From assembly GCF_026676115.1 (NCBI RefSeq), contig NZ_JAPONB010000005.1, positions 62,001-126,000 on the forward strand: a DNA stretch of 64,000 nucleotides. The letters are read 5' to 3'. Position 1 is the first letter of the stretch. Every line of letters starts with the position of its first letter. The notes below the pieces were generated by a model. It saw only the letters and a list, made by a program, of their open reading frames with translations. It had not been told where the DNA came from and did not search any database. Source of the DNA: Salinimicrobium sp. TH3. GTDB lineage: Bacteria > Bacteroidota > Bacteroidia > Flavobacteriales > Flavobacteriaceae. A program made the translations under genes and the position numbers. This document shows positions 51,058 to 62,228 of this stretch, piece after piece.

Positions 51058-52581
51058 TTATTTGTAGTTCCTGACGAACTCTTCCCACTCAGCAAATTTC
51101 TCTTCTTTCATTACTTTTTCCATTTTTACCTGTCCGCCTTTCTTTTTATTGGCGGCGCTCCATTCAGTGAATACCTTTGGTGGAACCTTTACCACTTCCA
51201 CCCCTTTTAAGGCTTTACTTCGGGCAACACCATAATTCTTATTAGCATCCTGCAGGGCTTTGTCGAGTGATTCTGCCAGTTTCTTTTCATCAATTTCTGC
51301 TTCAGTTCCCAGGTACCATTTATGAATGTATTCACCGTTCTTTTTTACGGCTGCCACTGTAAATTCGGGAATTGTAATATTGAATTTCTCCTCCATCTCT
51401 TTTACTGCCTCATTCATCTTATTGACAGATAATTGAGATCCCACCACATTCAAAAAGAATTTAGTCCTACCTGTTATTCGTATCTCCAGGCGCTCAACAT
51501 CTGTGAATTTCACGGTGTCGCCAATAACGTAACGCCAGGCGCCCGAAACCGTGCTTATCAAGAGTACGTAATCTTTTTCGGGTTCTACTTTATCCAAAGG
51601 CACTACCGGCGCTTCAGGTTTTACAGATCCATCTTCAGTTATATATTCAGGTTTAAAAGGAACAAATTCAAAATAGATCCCATTGTCGACCACCAGCTGC
51701 ATAGAATGCGTTTCGGGACGCGCCTGGAAAGCCAAAAAACCTTCAGAAGCCAGGTAAGTATCTATCACCACCAACGGGGAGGCAACCAGTTTTTCAAAAG
51801 CCTTTTCATAAGGTTCAAAAGCTACTCCTCCAGTGGTATATACCAGCAGGTTTGGCCAAATCTCATGAATGTTCCTGGCATTGTGGAATTCCAGTATCTT
51901 CTTGATCATCAATTCGGTCCATGAGGGAATACCCGACATGGCACCTATATCCCAGTTCTTAGCCTCTTTAGCGATCTCTAAAACCCGCTTATCCCAATCT
52001 TCAATCTCAGAAATTTCAACTCCTGGCTTATAGAAATTCCTGAACCAAAAAGGAATATTACTCGCGCTAATTCCGCTTATTTCCCCTTCCTCATGATCCT
52101 CAACCTTATTAAGATCTGTAGAACTGCCCAGCATCAAGATCTCTTTCTGAAAAAAATCTGAGGGTAGATCATAATTCGCGAGGGAACCTACCTGTTTTAT
52201 CCCCGTTTGGCGAATTGCTTCTACCATATCTTCGGTAACGGGAATCCTTTTGCTCGACTTTCCGGTCGTACCCGAGCTCAAGGCAAAATAGGGAGGTTTC
52301 CCGGGCCACGTAATATTTTCTTCCCCTTCATGCATCCTGCTCCACCATTCTTCATTGATCTTATTATAATCAAAAATGGGAATTCGGCTCGAAAATTCTG
52401 CCTTTATGTTATCAGATTCAAGGATCTCATCAAATTTATAATGCTTACCAAAGGCCGTGTTTTCTGCCTTTTTAAGCAGGCTTCTTAGCACCTCAACCTG
52501 GGCTTCATCGGGTTTTGGTTGAGAAGTCACGGCATCCCGTGCCTGTATAAGTCCTTTTATGATCGATCCTATTACTGCCAT
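51058..52581 (-). CDS. GH3 family acyl-adenylating enzyme
   Basis: A 507-residue member of the GH3 family (plant auxin-amido synthetase homologs) within the firefly-luciferase acyl-adenylate superfamily. FALSSGTTGKSSKRIPVT is the ATP/AMP-binding loop; VYTTGGVAFEPYEKAF, then YLASEGFLAFQ and GRTKFFLNVVGSQLS follow. Bacterial GH3 proteins lack assigned substrates; acid-to-amino-acid ligation is the family chemistry. It is monocistronic and has no terminator of note at its 3' end. Confidence 0.9.
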   Translation of the reverse strand: MAVIGSIIKGLIQARDAVTSQPKPDEAQVEVLRSLLKKAENTAFGKHYKFDEILESDNIKAEFSSRIPIFDYNKINEEWWSRMHEGEENITWPGKPPYFALSSGTTGKSSKRIPVTEDMVEAIRQTGIKQVGSLANYDLPSDFFQKEILMLGSSTDLNKVEDHEEGEISGISASNIPFWFRNFYKPGVEISEIEDWDKRVLEIAKEAKNWDIGAMSGIPSWTELMIKKILEFHNARNIHEIWPNLLVYTTGGVAFEPYEKAFEKLVASPLVVIDTYLASEGFLAFQARPETHSMQLVVDNGIYFEFVPFKPEYITEDGSVKPEAPVVPLDKVEPEKDYVLLISTVSGAWRYVIGDTVKFTDVERLEIRITGRTKFFLNVVGSQLSVNKMNEAVKEMEEKFNITIPEFTVAAVKKNGEYIHKWYLGTEAEIDEKKLAESLDKALQDANKNYGVARSKALKGVEVVKVPPKVFTEWSAANKKKGGQVKMEKVMKEEKFAEWEEFVRNYK

Positions 52582-52737
52582 TGTTTGAAGTTTGGCTGAA
52601 ATTACTGAAAAGGTCTTTAACCACCCGAAATGCAGGTTTGAATTATCAAGATTTTAACCTTTTTATTCCTGAAGTTTTTACCTGAAAAACTTCGGAAAAA
52701 AACTTTCTTATGTTGACATTTTTGAGACCTTAGCCAC

Positions 52738-52971
52738 ATGGATCCCAAACCCGATTATAAAGCTCTGTTAGACCTCGCCCATGCAAAGATGCATTTTGGA
52801 AAATACAAGGGCCGTTACCTTTCAGAACTACCTGAATTTTACCTGGTTTGGTTCAGGCAGCAGGGATTTCCCAAAGGAAAAACTGGAGATCAACTTCAAC
52901 AGGTGCTGGATATAAAAGTCAACGGGATGGAAGACATTCTTAGGACAATTAGAAGGAAATATCCCAGGTAA
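52738..52971 (+). CDS. DUF3820 small protein
   Basis: A 77-residue cytoplasmic protein with MHFGKYKGRYLSELPEFYLVW, split here as HFGKYKG and LSELPEFYLVWF, which is the DUF3820 signature. It resembles the putative quorum-sensing-regulated factor group. No catalytic motif is seen. The upstream 25 bases hold a lone half (CATTTTTGAGACC) of the window's terminator palindrome. Confidence 0.82.
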   Translation: MDPKPDYKALLDLAHAKMHFGKYKGRYLSELPEFYLVWFRQQGFPKGKTGDQLQQVLDIKVNGMEDILRTIRRKYPR

Positions 52972-53094
52972 GTGATTTTGAGGCCTTTTTGAACGCTTCT
53001 AAACCCTTAAAGTTTTGCTAACATATTCTCCAGCAAATGGTTTCTTTTTCTTTTCTTCTTTGTAATTTAGCGCCCTGAATAAAAAGACGCATAA

Positions 53095-54744
<1,650 letters not shown>

Positions 54745-54809
54745 TCCTGTTTGGTCACAATTTTGACTGGCAATGACGGCGGAACGGTCCGCATTTATTA
54801 TTTTTTAGA

Positions 54810-56648
54810 ATGGAAGAAAAAAAATTTGATATTAATTCTCTTATAGGTTTCCTTTTAATTGGAGGGATCCTGTTATGGATGTTGTACATGAATCCTTCTG
54901 CTCCAGAAGTTGTGGAGGAACCGGCTACAGACGAAGTTGTAGTTACTCCAGATGAACAAGAGGGCCTGGCACAATCTGAAATAATACAGGAGGCAGATTC
55001 TGCAGCCGTTGCTCGTGCAGCCAGCAGGTTGGGTGCTTTTGGATATTCGGCCACTTTACCTTCGGCTACAGAGAATGAAACTTCGGTTGAGAACGACGTT
55101 CTTGCATTGAGCTTTTCAAACAAAGGCGGTTATCTTTCCGAAGCAAAGATGAAGAACTACAAGACCTTTGATTCGATTCCTGTTTATCTTATTAAGGACA
55201 ATAATGCCTCTTTAAATCTCACATTTACAACAAGTGATGGAAGGGTATTAAATACAAAAGATCTTTACTTTGAACCTACAGTGACCAAAAATGTAGAAAA
55301 TACTGTTGTCTCCATGAAGTTAAAGGTCTCTCCGCAAGAATTCCTTGAATATCGATACGTTCTGAAACCGGGAGAATACATGATGGATTTCACCATCCGC
55401 TCACAGGGTCTTAGCGACGTCCTCAATCCATCAGATCCTGTCCTGCTTGACTGGAAACTTAAAGGCTACCGGCATGCGAAAAGTATAACCTACGAAAACC
55501 GTTATACCAAACTTGTTTACGAGTATGATGGCGGTGACGATGACGAGGTGAACGATGGAGAAGAGGAAGAAAATGATATTTCCTACGTTGCCTATAAGCA
55601 GCATTTCTTCACCTCAATCCTTCTTACCGATACTCCTTTTGAAACCGGAAAGTTTAAGGCCGAAGACCTTGTAGAAGATGAGGAAGTAGATACTTTATAC
55701 ACTAAAGCCTTTGCTTCTACCCTGCCGCTGCAGCTTAATGGTGGGGAGCTTAATTACAACATGAACTGGTACTATGGACCAAGTGATTACCAGATCCTAA
55801 ACGACTATGACAGGAATCTGGACGAAATCATACCACTAGGATGGGGAATCTTTGGCTGGATCAACAAGTACGTGTTCATTCCTTTCTTCTCCTTTATCAC
55901 CAATTATATGGGGTATGGGTTAGCAATTATCGTTATGACCATTGCAATTAAACTGGTGCTTTCCCCTGTTCAATACAAACAGTATTTGTCCCAGGCCAAA
56001 ATGAAGGTTTTAAGACCCGAAATTAATGAGCTGAATGAGAAGTATAAGGACAACGCAATGAAAAAGCAGCAGGAAACCATGAAGCTTTACAGCAAGGCCG
56101 GTGCCAGTCCTATGAGCGGTTGTCTCCCTGCGTTGATGCAAATGCCGGTGTTTTATGCCTTATTCATGTTTTTCCCAAGTGCCTTCCAGCTGAGACAAAA
56201 GGATTTCTTGTGGGCCGATGACCTTTCAAGTTATGACAAGATAGCCGAATTGCCTTTTTACATTCCTTTCTATGGAGATCATGTAAGTTTATTCCCTATT
56301 CTTGCGTCCATTGCTATCTTCATTTATATGATGATGACAACCGGACAAACTATGCAGAATGCCCAACAGCCGGGAATGCCCAACATGAAGTTCATTATGT
56401 ATCTTTCCCCCCTCTTTATGTTGATCTTCTTTAACAACTTTGCGAGTGGGTTATCTCTGTATTATTTGGTTTCAAACCTTATTACTATTGGAATCATGCT
56501 CTTTATTAAACATTTTATCCTTGATGAGGAGAAGATACACGCGAGAATTCAGGAAAATAAGAAGAAGCCTAAGAAACAGGGGAAATTTGCCCGCAAAATG
56601 CAGGAGATGATGGAACAGGCAGAACAGCAAAAGAAAGGAAAGAAATAA
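54810..56648 (+). CDS. yidC: Membrane protein insertase YidC
   Basis: Inserts and folds inner-membrane proteins, alone or with Sec. The 612-residue protein has an N-terminal anchor (SLIGFLLIGGILLWMLYM), a long periplasmic beta domain (about 90-340, with a D/E-rich insertion), then the conserved core: YGLAIIVMTIAIKLVLSP, GCLPALMQMPVFYALF and FNNFASGLSLYY. The basic C-terminal tail (KKPKKQGKFARKMQ) fits ribosome contact. Length is typical for Bacteroidota. Confidence 0.95.
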   Translation: MEEKKFDINSLIGFLLIGGILLWMLYMNPSAPEVVEEPATDEVVVTPDEQEGLAQSEIIQEADSAAVARAASRLGAFGYSATLPSATENETSVENDVLALSFSNKGGYLSEAKMKNYKTFDSIPVYLIKDNNASLNLTFTTSDGRVLNTKDLYFEPTVTKNVENTVVSMKLKVSPQEFLEYRYVLKPGEYMMDFTIRSQGLSDVLNPSDPVLLDWKLKGYRHAKSITYENRYTKLVYEYDGGDDDEVNDGEEEENDISYVAYKQHFFTSILLTDTPFETGKFKAEDLVEDEEVDTLYTKAFASTLPLQLNGGELNYNMNWYYGPSDYQILNDYDRNLDEIIPLGWGIFGWINKYVFIPFFSFITNYMGYGLAIIVMTIAIKLVLSPVQYKQYLSQAKMKVLRPEINELNEKYKDNAMKKQQETMKLYSKAGASPMSGCLPALMQMPVFYALFMFFPSAFQLRQKDFLWADDLSSYDKIAELPFYIPFYGDHVSLFPILASIAIFIYMMMTTGQTMQNAQQPGMPNMKFIMYLSPLFMLIFFNNFASGLSLYYLVSNLITIGIMLFIKHFILDEEKIHARIQENKKKPKKQGKFARKMQEMMEQAEQQKKGKK

Positions 56649-56671
56649 TATTTCCTTTTCGAAAAATAAAA

Positions 56672-56701
56672 AGAAGAGCCCGGAAATTTCCGGGCTCTTC
56701 T
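56672..56701. terminator. Perfect 30-base palindromic terminator after yidC
   Basis: AGAAGAGCCCGGAAA is followed directly by its exact reverse complement. It lies between converging yidC and the fasciclin gene. The flanking T run is short. Confidence 0.8.
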
Positions 56702-56731
56702 AATTTAACCAACCACTATTAATCATCTAAC

Positions 56732-57712
56732 CTATTCCATAGAAGGCAGCAACACTGTATCAACTACATGAATCACTCCATTGTTCGCCTGTACATCAAC
56801 TACGATAATATCTGCTATTCTACCATTGGCATCTGTAATTTGTGCCCCGTTTTCGGTATTAATTGTAAACATTTGATCCGCAAGAGTAGAGACTTCCATA
56901 TCGTCCATAATATCTCCAGATCTCACATTAGCCTCGGTTACAACGTGGTAACTTAAAGTTGAAGCAAGCACATCTGTAGGAATATCTCCCAGAGAATTCA
57001 TCTCCAACTCCGCCAACAAATCAACAAAAGCATCATTTGTAGGTGCAAAGACTGTAAAAGGAGCCGGAGAATCTGTCATCATTAAAGTACTTACAAAGGT
57101 TAAGTCGTCTTCACGTGTAAGAGCTGCCACCAAAGTGTCAAAAGTAGGGTCTGCCAGTGCAAAAGTCACAATAGTTGGCAAGCCTATAACTTCATCTACA
57201 GCATGGATAACCCCATTGTCTACCTCAATATTTGCGGCAGTAACTGTAGCTACACCATTAATCATTACGCCATTTTCAGTACTTATGTACATAGATAGGT
57301 TATCATCAGATCCAGTTCTGGTAGCCATACTCGGTATATAACCGGTAGAAAGATCGGCTGCCATTATTTCCCCCATTTGAACATGATTAAGGAGTACCTG
57401 GGTAAGCAAAGCGACAGGAACTTCAGATAGTTCAGAAAATCCGTTATCTGCCAGGAAAGCAGCAAATGCATCATTATCGGGTGCAAAGACGGTATAATTT
57501 TCTGTTCCGTCAAGCGTTGAAGTAAGACCGGTCACCTCGAGTGCTGCCTCCAGGGAAGAGTAGTCATCATTTGCGGCAACAAAATCTGCTATGGTGTTTG
57601 TTTCAACGACCGGTGGAGTTGTACCATTGTCATCATCATCACTGCAGCCAGTAAAAGCTAGCAGAAAAAATAGACCTGCTGCTATACGATTTAAATTCAA
57701 TAAATGTTTCAT
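56732..57712 (-). CDS. Fasciclin-domain lipoprotein
   Basis: A 326-residue secreted lipoprotein: signal peptide with lipobox LAFTGC followed by SDDDDN, then two fasciclin (FAS1) domains (about 45-180 and 185-325). Both carry the motif YTVFAP or FTVFAPTNDAF and NGVIHVVD/NGVIHAVD. FAS1 domains mediate adhesion or matrix contacts. The Asp run after the lipid Cys fits export to the outer-membrane surface in Bacteroidota. A -7 box lies at 57738-57745. Confidence 0.92.
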   Translation of the reverse strand: MKHLLNLNRIAAGLFFLLAFTGCSDDDDNGTTPPVVETNTIADFVAANDDYSSLEAALEVTGLTSTLDGTENYTVFAPDNDAFAAFLADNGFSELSEVPVALLTQVLLNHVQMGEIMAADLSTGYIPSMATRTGSDDNLSMYISTENGVMINGVATVTAANIEVDNGVIHAVDEVIGLPTIVTFALADPTFDTLVAALTREDDLTFVSTLMMTDSPAPFTVFAPTNDAFVDLLAELEMNSLGDIPTDVLASTLSYHVVTEANVRSGDIMDDMEVSTLADQMFTINTENGAQITDANGRIADIIVVDVQANNGVIHVVDTVLLPSME

Positions 57713-57737
57713 AAGTTTTAATTTAGCGTTACAGTTT

Positions 57738-57745
57738 CAAAGTTA
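57738..57745 (-). promoter_or_regulatory. -7 box for the fasciclin gene
   Basis: On the minus strand TAACTTTG, an exact consensus match, 25 bases before the ATG at 57712. Confidence 0.5.
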
Positions 57746-57802
57746 GATCATTACAAACGACAATAATGTTTAAGTTTAGTTAATTTTTATTAAACAAAAA
57801 GA

Positions 57803-58480
57803 ATGAACAAATTAAAGAGTTTTACCCTCACATGTTTCCTGGTTATGCAAGTGATCACGGGATGGGCACAGGAAGATATAAATAGGCACGACCCAGAAGA
57901 GAGGAGGCATGGATACTGGAAAGAATATTTTAATGACAACAAATCACAACTAAAATTTGAAGGAGAATTTAAACACGGAAAGAAAATAGGATTGTTTAAA
58001 TTTTATCAAGAAGGATTGAAACAACCTGTCGCTATCATGGACTTTAATGCCGAATCTGACCGGGCTACGGCAAAATACCTCTCTCAAAATGGAAAAATTA
58101 TTAGCGAAGGGGAAATTTATGATCAAAAACGAGTAGGAGTTTGGACCTATTATCACAAAAATTCTGATGAGGTGATGATGACCGAAAATTATGAAGAAGG
58201 AGAACTTCACGGTCCAAAAAAGGTTTATTACGATGAAGGACAACTCGCCGAGGAGGCTAACTATAATTATGGAGAATTACACGGCCCCCGGAAGCTATAC
58301 TCAGAAAAAGGTATTGTACTCGAAGATCTCTATTATGAAAACGGGGAGCTTCATGGACCTGCTAAGATTTTCAATGGCAAAGGAGAATTAATGATTGAAG
58401 GCATTTATCGCAACAATAAACACCATGGCACCTGGAGATATTATGAGAACGGAAACCTTAAGGAAGAAAAAGAATTCTAA
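57803..58480 (+). CDS. MORN-repeat (YwqK-like) secreted protein
   Basis: A 225-residue protein with a signal peptide (KSFTLTCFLVMQVITGWA) and about seven MORN-variant repeats of the type (G/N)-E-L-H-G-P-x-K-x-Y. It belongs with the YwqK 'antitoxin' name group, although no toxin gene is adjacent and secretion argues against a toxin-neutralising role here. Function unknown. Confidence 0.85.
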   Translation: MNKLKSFTLTCFLVMQVITGWAQEDINRHDPEERRHGYWKEYFNDNKSQLKFEGEFKHGKKIGLFKFYQEGLKQPVAIMDFNAESDRATAKYLSQNGKIISEGEIYDQKRVGVWTYYHKNSDEVMMTENYEEGELHGPKKVYYDEGQLAEEANYNYGELHGPRKLYSEKGIVLEDLYYENGELHGPAKIFNGKGELMIEGIYRNNKHHGTWRYYENGNLKEEKEF

Positions 58481-58538
58481 CTAATCTTTTTCTTAGCAGA
58501 CTTTTGATATATTTACTTAAAACCTAAAATTGACCAAT

Positions 58539-58937
58539 ATGAAGAAGTATTTGTTTTTATTTTCAGCATTTGCACTTTTGTTATTTGCATCCTGTAGTGA
58601 TGATGATGACAACACCGCAGACAACAGTATAGTTGGAACCTGGACCTTAGTAAGTGTCAATCCTCCTGTTATTAACTTAAATTGCCCACAACCTTCAACT
58701 CTTGATCTTATGGGGAATGGTACAGCAGAGTGGGAACTCTATGATGCCGAGAACGAATGTGCCCTTGAGTCAAGCACCGGTACCTGGGAAAAAAATTCCG
58801 GTGATAGCTACACCATTTATGTTCCCAACCTGGAAGCTATAGAGGGAACAGTCAAATTCCAAAACGCTAACAGCTTTACCTTCACCACATCGGTGATGGG
58901 GGTTCCCGCAATCCTTACCTTTAACAGGCAGATCTAA
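58539..58937 (+). CDS. Lipocalin-like lipoprotein
   Basis: A 132-residue lipoprotein: signal peptide and lipobox (LLFASC) followed by SDDDDN, then IVGTWTLVSV as in the Bacteroidota lipocalin-like (DUF4923/lipocalin) small lipoproteins, and further beta-strand pairs ending FTFTTSVMGVPAILTF. ATG at 58539 is preferred over the TTG nine bases earlier. Ligand unknown. It is 58 bases behind the YwqK gene. Confidence 0.83.
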   Translation: MKKYLFLFSAFALLLFASCSDDDDNTADNSIVGTWTLVSVNPPVINLNCPQPSTLDLMGNGTAEWELYDAENECALESSTGTWEKNSGDSYTIYVPNLEAIEGTVKFQNANSFTFTTSVMGVPAILTFNRQI

Positions 58938-58954
58938 ATTGCTTTAGAATATTT

Positions 58955-58982
58955 TAAAAAGGCGGCTTAGTCCGCCTTTTTT
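58955..58982 (+). terminator. Terminator of the lipocalin-like gene
   Basis: AAAAAGGCGG pairs with CCGCCTTTTTT around a 7-base loop. Confidence 0.88.
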
Positions 58983-59038
58983 AATTCAGGTCATTCCCAC
59001 CATACATTCCTAGCTTCCCAAAAGTGGCAAATTTTCTG

Positions 59039-59046
59039 TATTTTTG
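59039..59046 (+). promoter_or_regulatory. -7 box for mnmA
   Basis: TATTTTTG is an exact consensus match followed by CA, 38 bases before the ATG at 59085. Confidence 0.55.
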
Positions 59047-59084
59047 CACCTCATTTTAAGCCTTAAAAAGGCGGGAGAAAGCAT

Positions 59085-60272
59085 ATGAAAAGAGTAGTTG
59101 TAGGTTTATCGGGCGGTGTCGATTCGAGTGTGGCAGCCTATCTTTTAAAAGAGCAGGGATATGAAGTAATTGGCCTTTTTATGAAGAACTGGCACGATGA
59201 AGGGGTAACGATTTCTAAAGAATGCCCCTGGCTTGATGATTCCAACGATGCCATGCTTGTAGCCGATAAACTGGGGATTCCCTTCCAAACCGTGGACCTT
59301 AGTACCGAATACAAGGAGCGAATCGTGGATTACATGTTTAATGAATACGAGCGAGGCCGTACTCCCAACCCGGATGTTCTTTGTAACCGCGAAATAAAAT
59401 TCGACGTGTTCATGAAGATCGCCCTATCTTTGGGTGCCGATTTTGTCGCTACCGGTCATTACTGCCGCAAAGGAGAAATCACTGTAAATGGTGAACCCGT
59501 TTATCGTCTCCTTTCAGGAAAAGACAAAAATAAAGATCAGTCATACTTTCTTTGCCAGCTCTCTCAGGAACAACTGGCAAAAACTCTTTTTCCCATTGGG
59601 GAGCTTCAAAAAAGTGAAGTGCGACAAATAGCTGCCGGGCAAGACCTCATTACTGCGGAAAAAAAAGATTCTCAGGGCCTTTGTTTTATAGGAAAAGTTC
59701 GGCTTCCCGAATTTCTTCAGCAAAAGCTTCAGCCTAAGGAGGGAGATATTGTGGAGGTTTCGGCTTCCGAGGCAAAGTACAAACCTGAAGCACGGGAATT
59801 CAGGAATAAACAAGAGGAACTGGAATACCTATCGAAAAAATATACCTATTCTCCTTCAGAAGGAAAAAAAGTTGGGGAGCACCAGGGGGCCCATTATTTC
59901 ACTAAAGGCCAACGCAAAGGACTTGCAGTTGGAGGTACACCAGAACCTCTTTTTGTGATCGAGACAGATGTGGAGCAAAATGTTATTTATACTGGCCAGG
60001 GAAAAGATCACCCAGGGATTTACCGGCGTGCGCTCTTTGTCTCGCCCGACGAGACCCATTGGGTGCGTGAGGATTTAAAACTGAAAGAAGACCAGGAGAT
60101 GCAGGTACTCGCCCGAATTCGTTACCGACAACCCTTACAGAAAGCCACCCTTCATCAAACCGGCAGTGGCCTTTATATAGTTTTTGAGGAGCCCCAGGCT
60201 TCCATTACAGAAGGCCAGTTTGTTGCCTGGCATCTTGATGATGAGTTAATAGGATCGGGAGTTATTTCTTAA
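59085..60272 (+). CDS. mnmA: tRNA 2-thiouridine(34) synthase
   Basis: Thiolates U34 of Lys, Glu and Gln tRNAs. The 395-residue protein has the PP-loop [14 protein letters not shown], catalytic Cys in [12 protein letters not shown] and second Cys in [19 protein letters not shown]-like [12 protein letters not shown] follows. A stretch of about 30 charged residues before it (about 225-262) is longer than in E. coli but common in Bacteroidota, to my knowledge. It has its own promoter. Confidence 0.95.
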   Translation: MKRVVVGLSGGVDSSVAAYLLKEQGYEVIGLFMKNWHDEGVTISKECPWLDDSNDAMLVADKLGIPFQTVDLSTEYKERIVDYMFNEYERGRTPNPDVLCNREIKFDVFMKIALSLGADFVATGHYCRKGEITVNGEPVYRLLSGKDKNKDQSYFLCQLSQEQLAKTLFPIGELQKSEVRQIAAGQDLITAEKKDSQGLCFIGKVRLPEFLQQKLQPKEGDIVEVSASEAKYKPEAREFRNKQEELEYLSKKYTYSPSEGKKVGEHQGAHYFTKGQRKGLAVGGTPEPLFVIETDVEQNVIYTGQGKDHPGIYRRALFVSPDETHWVREDLKLKEDQEMQVLARIRYRQPLQKATLHQTGSGLYIVFEEPQASITEGQFVAWHLDDELIGSGVIS

Positions 60273-60338
60273 ATTCGCGAAAGAACTTTTTCAACCCTTC
60301 CAGGATTTCAAACCCCAGAAGGGTTATAATCTCCATAT

Positions 60339-61283
60339 ATGACCAACAACAGAATTACTCAACTCTTCAAAATTAAATATCCAATAATCCAGGCGGGAAT
60401 GATCTGGGCAAGCGGCTGGAAACTGGCCAGTGCCGTGAGCAATGAAGGAGGACTGGGTATAATTGGTGCAGGCTCAATGTATCCCGAAGTGCTGCGGGAG
60501 CATATCCAAAAATGTAAAAAAGCGACTTCCTTTCCTTTTGCCGTAAATGTCCCCATGCTATATCCAAATCTGGAACAGATCATGGAGATTATCATTGAAG
60601 AGAAGGTGCCAATTGTCTTTACCTCGGCGGGAAATCCTAAAACCTGGACCTCCTATCTTCAGGAAAAAGGTATAAAAGTAGTGCATGTGGTGAGCAGCGT
60701 AAAATTTGCTCTTAAAGCTGAAGCCGCCGGAGTCGATGCAGTTGTTGCCGAAGGTTTTGAGGCCGGTGGTCATAATGGAAGAGATGAAACTACCACCTTT
60801 ACACTCATCCCAATGGTTAAGGAACAGATCAAGATCCCATTAATAGCCGCCGGCGGAATCGCTACCGGTCGTGGAATGCTTGCTGCCATGGTCCTGGGAG
60901 CAGATGCGGTACAGGTAGGAAGCAGATTTGTTGCAAGTAACGAAGCTTCTTCTCATCCCCATTTTAAGGAAATGGTTGTGAAAGCCAAAGAAGGGGATAC
61001 TGTGCTCACTCTAAAAGAACTGGCTCCGGTAAGACTGCTTAAAAATCACTTTTTTGAGCAGGTAACCGAACTCTATTCTAAAAATCCTACCAAAGATCAA
61101 TTAATAGAGCTCCTGGGAAGAGCAAGAGCTAAAAAAGGAATGTTTGAAGGGGATCTGGAAGAAGGGGAATTGGAAATTGGCCAAATTTCGGGCTTGATCC
61201 ACGATATCAAACCTGCAGCAAAGATCCTGCAAGACATGCTATTGGAATTCAATGAAGCTAAAGCAGAAGTTGCTAATCTTTAG
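60339..61283 (+). CDS. Nitronate monooxygenase/enoyl-reductase family flavoprotein
   Basis: A 314-residue FMN TIM-barrel of the 2-nitropropane dioxygenase/FabK family: IQAGMIWASGWKLA near the start, GGLGIIGAG, then AEGFEAGGHNG and AAGGIATGRGM with GADAVQVGSRF (phosphate grip). The family's catalytic His is in GGHNG. FabK-like and nitronate-oxidising members cannot be told apart by eye. Its stop overlaps the converging DUF922 gene. Confidence 0.88.
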   Translation: MTNNRITQLFKIKYPIIQAGMIWASGWKLASAVSNEGGLGIIGAGSMYPEVLREHIQKCKKATSFPFAVNVPMLYPNLEQIMEIIIEEKVPIVFTSAGNPKTWTSYLQEKGIKVVHVVSSVKFALKAEAAGVDAVVAEGFEAGGHNGRDETTTFTLIPMVKEQIKIPLIAAGGIATGRGMLAAMVLGADAVQVGSRFVASNEASSHPHFKEMVVKAKEGDTVLTLKELAPVRLLKNHFFEQVTELYSKNPTKDQLIELLGRARAKKGMFEGDLEEGELEIGQISGLIHDIKPAAKILQDMLLEFNEAKAEVANL

Positions 61284-61828
61284 GAAGAAAAATTTTCCAG
61301 CTTTTCCAGTTCTTTTTTAATATACTCCTGCCACTCAAGCTGGGCGGCTTCTTCCATGCTGTGTTTGGTTTCAAGATCGAATTTATTCTGCATAGAAGCC
61401 CGTTCTATTTCTACTTTTTGATAAATTGCCTGCAAAGCAGGCTTTACTTCCCTGGTTTTCTTAAAATCGAATTCTGAAAGAGCTTTACGCAACTTTCGTG
61501 CGTGAAGTTCTGTAATATCAAAATGCAACTGCTCATGAGCTAAAAGGTGGATTGAGCCGCTATTTTTGACCCAGGATTCTTCAGGATTAAAAAAAGAATG
61601 CACTTCATATTTATATTCTTTTCCTAAAACAGAACTTTTGAGGGACCAGGAATAAGAGATTCCCGAGCTTGTATTGGCAGTGAAGGGACTATTTGGATCT
61701 GGCGTGGCTTTGAAATTTTCCCAGGTAAGGGAATTTGCTCCCCATTTCAATTTCTCCTCTTCCATTTGAGCCTGTAACCCAAAGGAAATCAACAGGAATA
61801 GGAGACCGTTAAAAATCTTTATTTTCAT
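61280..61828 (-). CDS. DUF922 secreted putative metallopeptidase
   Basis: A 182-residue protein with a signal peptide (FNGLLFLLISFGLQA) and the DUF922 mark LLAHEQLHFDITELHARKL, in which HEQLH is an HExxH zinc motif and the later Glu a possible third ligand. LTWENFKATPDP near residue 38 is also a family feature. ATG 61828 starts the signal peptide; the frame extends to 61933 inside the OsmC gene, so the two genes overlap by 20 bases. Confidence 0.85.
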   Translation of the reverse strand: MKIKIFNGLLFLLISFGLQAQMEEEKLKWGANSLTWENFKATPDPNSPFTANTSSGISYSWSLKSSVLGKEYKYEVHSFFNPEESWVKNSGSIHLLAHEQLHFDITELHARKLRKALSEFDFKKTREVKPALQAIYQKVEIERASMQNKFDLETKHSMEEAAQLEWQEYIKKELEKLENFSS

Positions 61829-62228
61829 GCTTATAGTGAAAACTAATATCCAGAACAATATCGGGGTGTAAACTGTAGAGAACGGGACAGGTCTTTGCTG
61901 CCCGCTCAAGGATCTTCCTGTGCTTCTCGTCATAGGAAGCCGGGAATGTTAGCACAACTTCTATGCCTGCTATTCTCCGTGGGTCTGCAGCCATACTTTT
62001 AGTTATTCCGGCAGTTGCGCCTTCAATATTTATTCCCAGGTCCCGGGCCTTGATCCCCATGATCGTAAACATACAACTACCCAGGGCCGTGGCGACAGTA
62101 TCTGTTGGAGAAAAGGCTTCCCCTTTTCCCTGATTATCAATGGGCGCATCTGTAATGAAACTGCTTTTGCTTTGCAAATGTTCACATTTGGTCCTAAGCT
62201 CCCCTAAATATGTCACTTTTGAAGTCAT
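61809..62228 (-). CDS. OsmC-family protein
   Basis: A 139-residue OsmC/Ohr-fold protein. Family members of the Ohr group reduce organic peroxides through two Cys; here one is in KCEHLQSK and the other in ALGSCMFT, in the expected places. TDTVATALGSC and IEVVLTFPASYDEKHRKILERA support the fold (the two strings are separate). It overlaps both neighbours (the LysM gene by 1 base, DUF922 by 20). Confidence 0.9.
   Translation of the reverse strand: MTSKVTYLGELRTKCEHLQSKSSFITDAPIDNQGKGEAFSPTDTVATALGSCMFTIMGIKARDLGINIEGATAGITKSMAADPRRIAGIEVVLTFPASYDEKHRKILERAAKTCPVLYSLHPDIVLDISFHYKHENKDF

Noticed and set aside
51058-52581. GH3 (auxin-conjugating family) as a partner of the indolepyruvate cassette in an auxin pathway
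   Set aside because: The genes are about 15 kb apart with many unrelated genes between, and bacterial GH3 proteins are widespread without known auxin activity.
57803-58480. Toxin-antitoxin module suggested by the YwqK name
   Set aside because: The protein has a signal peptide and MORN-type repeats, and no toxin-like gene is adjacent.
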